From Pseudopedobacter sp035496935 (lineage in GTDB: Bacteria > Bacteroidota > Bacteroidia > Sphingobacteriales > Sphingobacteriaceae): a stretch of 64,000 nt of DNA. Each line of letters opens with the position of its first letter. Position 1 is the first letter of the stretch. The stretch covers positions 1 through 64,000 of the forward strand of contig DATJED010000011.1 of assembly GCA_035496935.1 (NCBI GenBank), in the 5' to 3' direction. Both the position numbers and the translations under genes were made by a program. Under the pieces are notes generated by a model, which did no database searches, had not been told where the DNA came from, and saw nothing but the letters and a program-made list of their open reading frames with translations. Below are positions 18,616-26,606 of this stretch, piece after piece.

Positions 18616-18623
18616 CAAATATA
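18616..18623 (-). promoter_or_regulatory. -7 promoter element for folA (TATATTTG)
   Basis: Exact TAnnTTTG match on the minus strand, 28 bases upstream of the folA ATG. Confidence 0.5.
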
Positions 18624-18726
18624 GTATTTTTTGTTAAAGTGAGAAGTTCGCCGGTTAGCTGATGGTGATTTTAGGAGATTATTTTATGGACATGGTTTGT
18701 TTCAACGAGATTTGGGCGTTTTAACA

Positions 18727-18783
18727 GGCTATCCGTTCATACTGCTTCAAGCCTTAGCCACGGGCCGGTATCCACTGCTATCC
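18727..18783. repeat. Conserved-looking noncoding segment (possible dispersed repeat)
   Basis: A locally GC-richer stretch in an AT-rich gap, containing GGCTATCCGTTCATACTGCT and ending GTATCCACTGCTATCC. I recall closely similar sequence in intergenic DNA of other Bacteroidota, so it may be a dispersed element; this is from memory and only one copy is in the window. Confidence 0.4.
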
Positions 18784-18791
18784 TTAACACT

Positions 18792-18830
18792 AAAAAAAGA
18801 CCTCCTAAGTTGATAGACTTCGGAGGTCTT
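18792..18830 (-). terminator. Terminator after msrB
   Basis: Stem AAGACCTCC/GGAGGTCTT (18797-18805 against 18822-18830) extended by AAGT/ACTT after one mismatch. Read on the minus strand it is followed by seven Ts, so it ends the msrB transcript. Confidence 0.8.
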
Positions 18831-18872
18831 CTGTTGTGGTTGAAGTAGAAAAAGGTGTTTAGAAGTTTTATT

Positions 18873-19238
18873 TTAATCCTCCTTAGGGATAAATCTCATA
18901 CTGAGCGAATTTACGCAGTGTCGGGTATCTTTTTCTGTAAAACGTTCGCCTTCAAAAACGTGGCCTAAATGCCCGCCACAATTAGCGCAAACAATCTCAA
19001 TTCTTCTACCGTCTGCATCCAGCACTCTTTTTACAGCTCCCGGAATTTCATCATCAAAACTTGGCCAGCCACAGTGCGATTCAAATTTATCCTCTGATTT
19101 ATATAAAGGCGCATTGCATTGGCGACAAACATAAGTTCCCGCATCCTTTAAATTAGTATATTCTCCAACAAAAGGCCTTTCAGTTCCTTTGTGTAAGATA
19201 ACGTATTCTTCTTCGGGGGTTAATTTATTGAGTTCCAT
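18873..19238 (-). CDS. msrB: Peptide methionine (R)-S-oxide reductase
   Basis: A 121-residue MsrB that reduces the R form of methionine sulfoxide in proteins. The structural zinc cysteines are C38/C41 (CRQC) and C84/C87 (CANC). The catalytic cysteine is C108 in RHCVNSLSM and a possible resolving cysteine is C56 in SHCGWPSF. Length is that of a stand-alone enzyme without MsrA fusion. It has no signal peptide, so it is cytoplasmic. It lies 54 bases downstream of the CWC gene on the same strand and may share its transcript. Confidence 0.96.
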   Translation of the reverse strand: MELNKLTPEEEYVILHKGTERPFVGEYTNLKDAGTYVCRQCNAPLYKSEDKFESHCGWPSFDDEIPGAVKRVLDADGRRIEIVCANCGGHLGHVFEGERFTEKDTRHCVNSLSMRFIPKED

Positions 19239-19292
19239 TTTGTGTCTGTTTCCTTTTTAATCATCAATAAACATGCTAAAAAGAAACGTATT

Positions 19293-19511
19293 TTATTCAA
19301 TTAAAATCTTTTGATATTCCTGTTGCAATTCTAGCAAGCAATTAGCGCATAAACAGCCATCATAACTTTCCGAAACGTACTGTACTTCATTCAAATTTAA
19401 AGACACTTTACTACATTGGCACTGGGTATAATTGTTGGCTTTGCACTCAATTTTTTGATGACAACGCTCGCAAATTATTACTTCGTGTTTAGTGTAGTTC
19501 ATTTTATCCAT
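19293..19511 (-). CDS. Cysteine-rich CWC family protein
   Basis: A 72-residue protein with nine cysteines. The pattern ICERCHQKIECKAN, then QCQCSKVSLN, then CLCANCLLEL matches the small Cys-rich CWC family, which is probably a zinc-binding domain of unknown function. Starts at M1 (19511) and M4 (19502) are both possible. It lies between nrdA and msrB on the minus strand but is separated from nrdA by a terminator, so it is probably expressed apart from the reductase. Confidence 0.8.
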   Translation of the reverse strand: MDKMNYTKHEVIICERCHQKIECKANNYTQCQCSKVSLNLNEVQYVSESYDGCLCANCLLELQQEYQKILIE

Positions 19512-19546
19512 TTTTTGATGCTTAAAAAGAAAGGATGGCTATTTGC

Positions 19547-19580
19547 AAAAAAAGCGTTTAGATTTTTAAACCTAAACGCT
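19547..19580 (-). terminator. Terminator after nrdA
   Basis: Stem AGCGTTTAG/CTAAACGCT (19553-19561 against 19572-19580). On the minus strand the hairpin is followed by seven Ts (19553-19547), which ends the nrdBA transcript. Confidence 0.82.
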
Positions 19581-19602
19581 CTCGTGTTATTGTTTTAAAA
19601 AA

Positions 19603-21963
19603 TTATGCACTACAAGATAAACACCCTTCTTCCATACTGCAACTTGCGCCTTCTGGCATTTCTATAGAATTTACTACAGGATCTATTTCTTTTACCGCCT
19701 GACTTTGTACGCTAAATTTGATAGCCTGACTTGCAGCCTGTGTACGCAAATAGTACATGCCGGTCTTTAACCCCTTTTTCCAAGCATAAAAGTGCATTGA
19801 TGTTAGTTTTGATGCTGTTGGTGAACTAATAAACAGGTTTAAAGATTGTGATTGACAAATGTAAGCGCCCCTGTCGGCAGCCATATCAATAATGGTGCGC
19901 ATTTTAATTTCCCACACGGTTTTGTATAGTTCTTTAATGTGCGCCGGAATGCTATCTATGTTTTGTACAGAACCGTTGGCCAAAATGATTTGCTCTTTCA
20001 TTTTATTGTCCCACAAACCTAGTTCTACCAAATCTTTTAGCAAGTGTTTGTTTACTACTACAAACTCGCCACTTAAAACTCTACGGGAATAAATGTTTGA
20101 AGTGTAAGGCTCAAAACATTCGTTGTTGCCTAAAATTTGCGAGGTAGAAGCAGTTGGCATTGGCGCCAAAAGCAATGAATTTCTAACACCTGTTTTAACA
20201 ACTTGTTTGCGTAAAGTATCCCAATCCCATCTGTTGCTTGTTGGTTTTACGTTCCAAAGGTCAAACTGAAATTTGCCTTCTGATAAAGGTGAGCCTTTAA
20301 AAGTTTCGTAAGCACCTTCTTTAATCGCTAAATCGGCAGAAGCCTGCATTGATGCGAAATAAAGTGTTTCAAAAATATCGATGTTCAGTTGTTTTGCACT
20401 TTCGCTTTCGAAAGGCATTTTCAACAGCATAAAAGCATCGGCCAAACCTTGTACGCCTAAACCAATTGGGCGGTGACGGAAGTTTGAATACCTTGCTTCT
20501 TCAACAGGATAGTAGTTATTGTCAATAATCCGGTTAAGGTTGATGGTGATTTGATAAGCAACCTCATATAATTTTTGATGGTTAAACTCACCGTTTTCGA
20601 TATATGAAGGTAAAGACACGGAAGCCAAATTACAAACCGCAACTTCATCTGGCGACGTATACTCTAAAATCTCGGTACATAGATTTGAACTTTTTATAGT
20701 TCCTAAATTCTTCTGATTTGACTTGGCATTCGCAGCGTCTTTATATAAAAGGTAAGGCGTTCCAGTTTCTATCTGGGCATCTAAAATTGCAAACCAAAGT
20801 TCCTGCGCTTTTACGGTTTTCCGGGCTCTTCCCTCTGCTTCATATTGGGTGTATAATTTCTCAAATTCATCTCCGTAGCAATCTGCCAAACCTGGGGCTT
20901 CATGAGGGCAAAATAAGCTCCATTCGCCGTCAGCTTCTACTCGCTTCATAAATAAATCCGAAATCCAAAGAGCGTAAAATAAATCTCTGGCTCTGTTTTC
21001 TTCGGCTCCGTGGTTCTTTTTTAGGTCTAAGAAAGCGAAAATATCTGCATGCCAAGGCTCTAAATATATTGCAAAAGCACCCTTACGTTTACCACCGCCT
21101 TGGTCAACATATCTTGCCGTATCGTTAAAAACCTTTAGCATCGGTACAATGCCGTTGCTTGTGCCGTTTGTACCACTAATGTATGAACCTGTGGCCCTAA
21201 CATTGTGTATGCTTAAACCAATTCCGCCAGCACTTTGCGAAATCTTGGCGGTTTGCGTAAGCGTTCCATAAATGCCTTCAATGCTGTCATCTTTCATAGC
21301 TACTAAAAAACAACTGGACATTTGTGGTTTAGGGGTTGAAGCATTGAAAAGCGTAGGAGTGGCGTGGATGAACCATTTCTCGCTCATTAAAGTGTAGGTT
21401 TTAATTACACTATCTAAATCATTTTTATGGATCCCAACTGCAACTCGCATAAAAAGATGTTGAGGACGTTCAGCTATTTTACCGTCGATTTTTAATAGAT
21501 ACGAACGCTCCAAGGTTTTAAATCCGAAATAATCGAAACTGAAATCTCTATCGTAAATGATGGTGCTGTCTAATAGTTCGGCATTTTCTGCAATAATCTG
21601 CATCACATCATCGGCAATCAAAGAAGCATTTTTGCCGGTTTTACTATCGATGTATCCATGCAACATTTTCATGGTTTCCGAAAACGATTTGACCGTATTT
21701 TTGTGCAGGTTTGAAACCGCAATACGCGAAGCCAACAAAGCATAATCTGGATGACGGGTAGTTAGTGATGCTGCAGTTTCCGCAGCCAAACTGTCCAGTT
21801 CAGAGGTAGTTACGCCGTCATAAATACCGTCAATTACTTTTTTCGCTACTTCTGCCGCATCAATAAAATCCTGATGAAGGCTATAGCTCAATTTCTCTAT
21901 CCGAGAAGTTATTTTATCAAATTTTACGGTTTCTTTTCTACCGTCTCTTTTTATTACGTACAT
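19603..21963 (-). CDS. nrdA: Ribonucleoside-diphosphate reductase, class Ia, alpha subunit
   Basis: The 786-residue large subunit reduces ribonucleoside diphosphates to deoxy forms. An N-terminal ATP-cone (residues 1 to about 95, YVIKRDGRKETVKFDKI) gives dATP/ATP allosteric control. Active-site motifs include TPTLFNAST, MSSCFLVAM, the NLCTEI cysteine/glutamate loop with EVAVCNLASVSL, and LLAPMPTASTSQILGNNE. The C-terminal thiol pair is C781/C784 in GCLSCSA, which receives electrons from thioredoxin or glutaredoxin. It follows nrdB after 124 bases that contain an inverted repeat. A cobalamin riboswitch upstream of nrdB is expected to control the pair. Confidence 0.97.
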   Translation of the reverse strand: MYVIKRDGRKETVKFDKITSRIEKLSYSLHQDFIDAAEVAKKVIDGIYDGVTTSELDSLAAETAASLTTRHPDYALLASRIAVSNLHKNTVKSFSETMKMLHGYIDSKTGKNASLIADDVMQIIAENAELLDSTIIYDRDFSFDYFGFKTLERSYLLKIDGKIAERPQHLFMRVAVGIHKNDLDSVIKTYTLMSEKWFIHATPTLFNASTPKPQMSSCFLVAMKDDSIEGIYGTLTQTAKISQSAGGIGLSIHNVRATGSYISGTNGTSNGIVPMLKVFNDTARYVDQGGGKRKGAFAIYLEPWHADIFAFLDLKKNHGAEENRARDLFYALWISDLFMKRVEADGEWSLFCPHEAPGLADCYGDEFEKLYTQYEAEGRARKTVKAQELWFAILDAQIETGTPYLLYKDAANAKSNQKNLGTIKSSNLCTEILEYTSPDEVAVCNLASVSLPSYIENGEFNHQKLYEVAYQITINLNRIIDNNYYPVEEARYSNFRHRPIGLGVQGLADAFMLLKMPFESESAKQLNIDIFETLYFASMQASADLAIKEGAYETFKGSPLSEGKFQFDLWNVKPTSNRWDWDTLRKQVVKTGVRNSLLLAPMPTASTSQILGNNECFEPYTSNIYSRRVLSGEFVVVNKHLLKDLVELGLWDNKMKEQIILANGSVQNIDSIPAHIKELYKTVWEIKMRTIIDMAADRGAYICQSQSLNLFISSPTASKLTSMHFYAWKKGLKTGMYYLRTQAASQAIKFSVQSQAVKEIDPVVNSIEMPEGASCSMEEGCLSCSA

Positions 21964-21995
21964 CTTGTTTTAGTTGATTAGGTGATCAGTTTGTT

Positions 21996-22076
21996 AGTTT
22001 GTTAGGAAGTTGGTAGAGGAATTAAATGGTTTGTTATGCGGTTGAACGTCCTAACAAGCTAACCACCTAACAAACT
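21996..22076 (-). repeat. Inverted repeat in the nrdB-nrdA spacer
   Basis: Perfect 11-base arms AGTTTGTTAGG (21996-22006) and CCTAACAAACT (22066-22076), with further partial copies of TTGTTAG/CTAACAA between them. In RNA it could fold into a long intercistronic hairpin and tune the NrdB:NrdA ratio. Confidence 0.6.
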
Positions 22077-22087
22077 TATAAACTACA

Positions 22088-23056
22088 TTAAAAATCTTCC
22101 TCCAGTGAAAAAGCTTGACTTCCCGCATCGCCTAAAACGCCACTTTTTTGGTAATCGCCAACTCGTTTTTCAAAGAAATTTGTTTTTCCTTGTAATGAAA
22201 TCATTTCCATAAAATCAAACGGATTTGTAGCGTTGTAAATTACCGGATAGCCTAATTCGGTGATCCATCTATCCGCTACAAACTCGATATATTGTTGCAT
22301 TAAGCGGGCGTTCATTCCAATTAAATCAACTGGTAAAGCGTCGGTTACAAATTCTTTTTCTATTTCAACAGCTTCTTTAATGATGTCGTAAACTTCCTCT
22401 TTGCTCATTTTGTTCTGTAGCATTCCGTACAGTAAACAGGCAAATTCGCAGTGTAAACCTTCGTCTCTTGAAATTAGTTCGTTACTAAAAGTTAATCCGG
22501 GCATCAAACCTCTTTTCTTCAGCCAAAAAATAGAGCAGAAACTGCCACTAAAAAATATTCCTTCAACGGCTGCAAAGGCTACCAAGCGTTGGGCAAAAGT
22601 ACCGTTTTCAATCCATTTTAAAGCCCAGTTTGCTTTTCTCGTAACGCATGGAACTGTATCTATGGCATGTAAAAGATGGTTTTTTTCTTTAGGGTTTTTA
22701 ATATAGGTGTCAATCAGCAATGCATAGGTTTCTGAGTGTATGTTCTCCATCATGATTTGGAAACCATAAAAACATCTTGCTTCTGGCACTTGCACTTCGC
22801 TCATGAAATTGATAGCTAAGTTTTCGTTCACAATGCCATCGCTTGCAGCAAAAAATGCCAGCACATGACCTATAAAATGTCTTTCGCCATCGGTTAAATT
22901 GTCCCAATCTTTTTGATCTGCCGATAAATCAATTTCTTCTGCAGTCCAAAAGCTTGCTTCGTGGCGTTTGTACATTTCCCAAATAGCTGGGTAGTTAATG
23001 GGTAAAATTACAAAGCGGTCTTTGTTTTCTTTTAGTAATACTTCTTCCTGTTGCAT
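22088..23056 (-). CDS. nrdB: Ribonucleoside-diphosphate reductase, class Ia, beta subunit
   Basis: The 322-residue small subunit carries the di-iron/tyrosyl radical cofactor. The sequence is close to eukaryotic R2: iron ligands D43 (EEIDL), E104 and H107 (MENIHSETY), radical tyrosine Y111, and the later glutamate/histidine ligands in the EGIFFSGSF and RDEGLHCEF blocks. The presence of Y111 argues for class Ia, not a tyrosine-less Ic. Gene order is nrdB then nrdA. A cobalamin riboswitch lies 117 bases upstream on the same strand with no gene between. Confidence 0.96.
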   Translation of the reverse strand: MQQEEVLLKENKDRFVILPINYPAIWEMYKRHEASFWTAEEIDLSADQKDWDNLTDGERHFIGHVLAFFAASDGIVNENLAINFMSEVQVPEARCFYGFQIMMENIHSETYALLIDTYIKNPKEKNHLLHAIDTVPCVTRKANWALKWIENGTFAQRLVAFAAVEGIFFSGSFCSIFWLKKRGLMPGLTFSNELISRDEGLHCEFACLLYGMLQNKMSKEEVYDIIKEAVEIEKEFVTDALPVDLIGMNARLMQQYIEFVADRWITELGYPVIYNATNPFDFMEMISLQGKTNFFEKRVGDYQKSGVLGDAGSQAFSLEEDF

Positions 23057-23172
23057 GTTTAAGCTTTAAAATTTAACAAACAGGAATTGACAAAAGATAG
23101 GAAACACCGTAAAAACAGCGTTTATGTGCTTTTATCAAAACCTTTACGTGAAAGTCTTGAAATAACTTATTT

Positions 23173-23358
23173 GGCAGGTCTCCTGGCTTCTCCGTTAACA
23201 AAACGTCTTCCCAATTGCTAATAGCGCTCAGTGACTTGCTGTTTTGTTAATTTTTGATGCTGCGCAAATACAGCAAAACAGAGTTTACAGTTGCATCGTC
23301 AGCCCGTGATTTTAACACGGTTCCCTTTTAATCTCGGCTTTGTAAGCCGAAAACCTAA
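23173..23358 (-). promoter_or_regulatory. Adenosylcobalamin riboswitch upstream of nrdBA
   Basis: Read on the minus strand it shows the core AAAAGGGAACCGTG, then AAATCACGGGCTGACGATGC, then AACTGTAAAC, a variable arm with ACAAAACAGCAAGTCACTGA, and the 3' B12 box AAGCCAGGAGACCTGCC ending at 23173. These are the conserved cobalamin aptamer elements in the right order. The only gene downstream is nrdB (start 23056). The 116-base platform contains a candidate hairpin AAACGCTG/CGGTGTTT without a clear T run, so control may be translational. The 5' arm pairs around GGCTTACAAAGCC (23336-23348). Confidence 0.93.
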
Positions 23359-23562
23359 ATAAGTATTGTTAAAGAACTGTTGTAAAACTAAGCTTAAAAA
23401 CCGAACGCCGCTTAATCAAGTTTTAAACAGGCTTTGGTTTATCCACATTGAGGCCTCAATACGAGAATTGAGATATGAGTTTAGATATTAGTATTGGGAT
23501 TTGAGACTGACTTGCAAGACGATTATTCAACCCTTCACTCATTCATTCTTTCACTCATTTGT
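23359..23562. other. Spacer between rlpA-like gene and riboswitch
   Basis: No gene is seen. It should contain the nrdBA promoter, but no exact TAnnTTTG is visible. Bases 23454-23560 are low-complexity, with repeated GAGAATTGAGATATGAG-like and TTCACTCATTC-like words. Confidence 0.45.
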
Positions 23563-23916
23563 TTATGGAACTTCATAGGTGATTTTACAAGGAACAATGC
23601 CCTTGCCATAAAGGCCAATTTCTTTGGCGGCAATAACTGATAAATCAATAATCAAACCTTTACCAAACGGGCCTCTATCGTTGACCACAACGGTAACAGA
23701 TTTTTGGTTGTTTAAGTTTGTAACCACCACTTCTGTACCAAATGGGAGGGTTTTATGCGCAGCTGTATATTTGTGCGCTCGGTAAACTGCACCGCTTGTA
23801 GTTCTTCTTCCTTCAAATTTCTTAGCATAATAAGTAGCTTTGCCAGTTTTAGAAATGCTATCTGCCGGAGCGGTGAGTGTTAAAACGTTTAATAATACAA
23901 TATGCAGTAAGCCCAT
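23563..23916 (-). CDS. RlpA-like double-psi beta-barrel protein
   Basis: This 117-residue protein has a short signal peptide (MGLLHIVLLNVLTLTAPA) and one double-psi beta-barrel domain: GKATYYAKKFEGRRTTSG, AAHKTLPFGTEVVVTNL, and VVVNDRGPFGKGLIIDLS, ending in the usual LYGKGIVPCKITYE. The conserved histidine and aspartate of RlpA lytic transglycosylases are present (H in AAHKTLPFG, D in NDRGPF). There is no SPOR domain, so it is a minimal form. It may act on denuded peptidoglycan in the periplasm; activity is not assured. Confidence 0.9.
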   Translation of the reverse strand: MGLLHIVLLNVLTLTAPADSISKTGKATYYAKKFEGRRTTSGAVYRAHKYTAAHKTLPFGTEVVVTNLNNQKSVTVVVNDRGPFGKGLIIDLSVIAAKEIGLYGKGIVPCKITYEVP

Positions 23917-23979
23917 TCTCGAATTTATAAAATATTATTGGTAATAGCGGTTTTTGTTCTATCGTCTGGTTTCGGGTAA

Positions 23980-24675
23980 TTACATTTTACTTACCGAACC
24001 AGCACCCAATTTACTGGTGGTGATGGTTGGAGATCCTAAATATTTTACTGCACCGGGGCCAATCATTTTTGCGTCGATATTCTCTGAAACATTTACGTAA
24101 GCAATGCCATTGCCGGCAATTTTAATTTTGCTGTTTTCTGCCTCCAATTTATCAGCGTTTACATCGCCAGAGCCGGCCATGGTAATATTTAATTCACCTA
24201 CTTTTCCGGCTAAAGCAATGTTCCCAGAACCACTTAAATTCACTTTAGCGCTTTGCGTATCCATTGCTGCGATAATTTTTCCGGAACCGCTCAATTGGAT
24301 ATCTGCACTTGCCGAAGCCATTTTTCCATCCAACTCAATAGTACCAGAACCTGATTGCAGTAAGCCGTCCAATTTTACAGCCGTAATGTGAATCCTTACA
24401 CTATTTAAAGCCACGTTCCAATTATTGAAATCACGTTTGGTGCGGATTTTTAAAATCCCGTTTTGCACCACCGTTTCAATCCTTTCCACATCTTCATCTG
24501 CGCCTTCAATAGTCAAACTTTCCTTATCGCCCATTTTAACAAAAACTTCGACTGCCCCAGAATTGGCGATGGAATGAAAGTTTTTTACGCTTCGGTTTTC
24601 CTGAGCTTTTGCGTTGGTAAAACCGAAAACCGTTATTATAATTAAAAAAGAAAGCGTTGAAATTGATCGATTCAT
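23980..24675 (-). CDS. GIN-domain (DUF2807) secreted protein
   Basis: A 231-residue protein with a signal peptide (cleavage after TNAKA, about residue 24) and a right-handed beta-helix-like domain built from repeats of the form SGSGxIxL, AGSGDVNAD and GNGIAYVN. This is the putative auto-transporter adhesin head GIN domain (DUF2807), widespread in Bacteroidota. The start VKNFHSIANSGAVEVFVKMGD is standard for the family. Function is unknown; it should be periplasmic or on the cell surface. Confidence 0.9.
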   Translation of the reverse strand: MNRSISTLSFLIIITVFGFTNAKAQENRSVKNFHSIANSGAVEVFVKMGDKESLTIEGADEDVERIETVVQNGILKIRTKRDFNNWNVALNSVRIHITAVKLDGLLQSGSGTIELDGKMASASADIQLSGSGKIIAAMDTQSAKVNLSGSGNIALAGKVGELNITMAGSGDVNADKLEAENSKIKIAGNGIAYVNVSENIDAKMIGPGAVKYLGSPTITTSKLGAGSVSKM

Positions 24676-24724
24676 CTGTATTGATAGTTTTTATATAAGA
24701 CGCTAAAATTATAGAATAGTTGCT

Positions 24725-26371
24725 TTAGTCGGTCAAAATTTTTGTCTCAATGTAAAAATCCGGTTTAATCTTAATGGCTTTTACAGTTATAGCGTTGGCA
24801 ATAACAGTCCATTTTGAGGTTGGCTTTATCCAAGTTTGTTGCTTATTATTTAAGCGCAAAGGCATATTAAAATCAGCGACATTTGTTAACCATCTGCATT
24901 CTACTTTTTTTCCGTTTTGGCGTAATTCTAAAACCGGAATATTTTTAAACTGTAAATATTGGTTAAAGATTGGGCTTAAGTTTAAACCGGTTTCCTTATT
25001 AAAATAATTGATCACATCGTTGCCTGCACAGGTTTTCTTTCCGAATTTTTGGTTTAAACCAGTCAGGATAGAACGCCATTTTTTATCATCATTAATTACT
25101 TGCCTAATGGTGTGCAACATGTTTGCACCTTTAAAATACATATCGCCAGAACCTTGTTTGTTTACTCCGTAGGGCCCAATAATTGGTTGGTCGTTCAAAA
25201 CGTTTTTCCGTAGCCCAATTACGTATTCGGCCCCTGCTTTTTTGCCGTACCAATATTCGGTAAACAAACTTTCCGAGTAATTGGTGAAGCTTTCATGTAC
25301 CCACATATCCGCAATGTCCTTTGCGGTGATGTTATTGCCAAACCATTCGTGTCCAGATTCATGTACGATGATGAAATCCCATTTCAAACCCCAGCCAGTC
25401 CCGGATAAATCGTTACCCAAATAGCCAAATTTGTATTTATTGCCATAGGCTATTGCGCTTTGGTGCTCCATTCCCAAATAAGGTGTTTCCACTATTTTGT
25501 AGCCATCTGCGTAAAACGAATAAGCACCAAACCAAAATTCAAATGCTTCCAGCATTCTTCTTACATCCGTAAATTGCTTTTTTGCTTTGCTTAAATTTTC
25601 GGGCAATACGTAATAATCTAAACTTAAATTTCCGTTTAAGCCCTTATAAATGTCGCTAAAATGAGCATAGTTGGTTGCATTTACAGAAATGCTGTAATTG
25701 TTTATAGGGTTTGTTACTTTCCAATCGTAGCGGGTGTAACCATTTTTTAAATCGGTTTTTTTAAGCAAACGTCCGTTAGAAACGTTCATAATATCATTAG
25801 GTACGCTTACGCTGATTAAAGTGCTGTCAACCTCATCTGCCTGTTGATCTTTGTTTGGCCACCAAATACTTGCGCCAACGCCTTCACAAGCTGTGGCAAT
25901 CCAGTCTTTTCCGTCATGAGTTTTTGCAAAAACAAATCCGCCATCCCACGGCGCATTTTTGGCAATTGTTGGTTTGCCGGAATAATAAACGGTAAAACTG
26001 TCCTGTTTGCCTTTTTCAATTTCTTCATTAAAACTCAGGAACACGGCGTTGTATTCCCTTTCAAATTTCACTTCTTTTTCGTGATAGAGCACTTTTTCGA
26101 TTTTTAAATTGGCAAACAAATCAAACTGGAGCTGTTTAAAATTAGTTGTTGCAGTAAACTTAAAAAGACAATTTCCGATGATGAACCTTTCGGAAGGGTC
26201 AATTTTAACGTTCAAATGGTAGTAATTAATATCATAACAGGTTCTGAATAGGGATGTTAAGCTGCCACTTAAGGTGTCTGCTTTGCTATAGTCTTCTGTT
26301 AATTGCGCATAGCAATTCAGTGAAAGCAGCGCCGATAAGGCGTAACAGAAAATACCAGAAACTAATTTCAT
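24725..26371 (-). CDS. M1-family metallopeptidase (aminopeptidase-like)
   Basis: Reading from the ATG at 26371 gives 548 residues with a signal peptide (MKLVSGIFCYALSALLSLNCYAQ). The frame extends to a TTG at 26398, which I discount because the signal peptide fits the ATG. The zinc site is VHESGHEWFGNN with the third ligand in WVHESFTNYSESLF, and the substrate motif is GMEHQ in place of the classical GxMEN. This is the shorter secreted M1 type of Bacteroidota, without the ERAP-like C-terminal domain. It probably trims peptides in the periplasm or outside the cell. Confidence 0.92.
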   Translation of the reverse strand: MKLVSGIFCYALSALLSLNCYAQLTEDYSKADTLSGSLTSLFRTCYDINYYHLNVKIDPSERFIIGNCLFKFTATTNFKQLQFDLFANLKIEKVLYHEKEVKFEREYNAVFLSFNEEIEKGKQDSFTVYYSGKPTIAKNAPWDGGFVFAKTHDGKDWIATACEGVGASIWWPNKDQQADEVDSTLISVSVPNDIMNVSNGRLLKKTDLKNGYTRYDWKVTNPINNYSISVNATNYAHFSDIYKGLNGNLSLDYYVLPENLSKAKKQFTDVRRMLEAFEFWFGAYSFYADGYKIVETPYLGMEHQSAIAYGNKYKFGYLGNDLSGTGWGLKWDFIIVHESGHEWFGNNITAKDIADMWVHESFTNYSESLFTEYWYGKKAGAEYVIGLRKNVLNDQPIIGPYGVNKQGSGDMYFKGANMLHTIRQVINDDKKWRSILTGLNQKFGKKTCAGNDVINYFNKETGLNLSPIFNQYLQFKNIPVLELRQNGKKVECRWLTNVADFNMPLRLNNKQQTWIKPTSKWTVIANAITVKAIKIKPDFYIETKILTD

Positions 26372-26594
26372 ACCGATTAATAATCGCCAAAATAACAAAT
26401 ATCCTAGAACTATTTTAAATCGGAAATTTGTAATACACCGGTACTATAAATCTTCTAAATGGCTATTTAATCGTGTGGGATGCTGCTCGGCATTTGCAAC
26501 AAAAGTTCATAGCGCAAAGTATCCATATAATGTTTTTAGGAAACAGCATCTTCCTTACAATTCATAAGCGCTTTACAATTCAATTTTTTTAAAA

Positions 26595-26602
26595 TAGATT
26601 TG
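26595..26602 (+). promoter_or_regulatory. -7 promoter element before the HipA-like gene (TAGATTTG)
   Basis: Exact TAnnTTTG match whose final G is only 5 bases before the ATG at 26607, so the transcript would be leaderless or nearly so. Confidence 0.5.
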
Positions 26603-26606
26603 AAAA

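Noticed and set aside
23454..23560. GAGATATGAG- and TTCACTCATTC-like tracts as a possible regulatory array
   Set aside because: Irregular low-complexity sequence without constant period; noted only as spacer.
26372..26398. TTG start extending the M1 peptidase by nine residues
   Set aside because: The signal peptide begins at the ATG at 26371; the extension would put extra residues before it.
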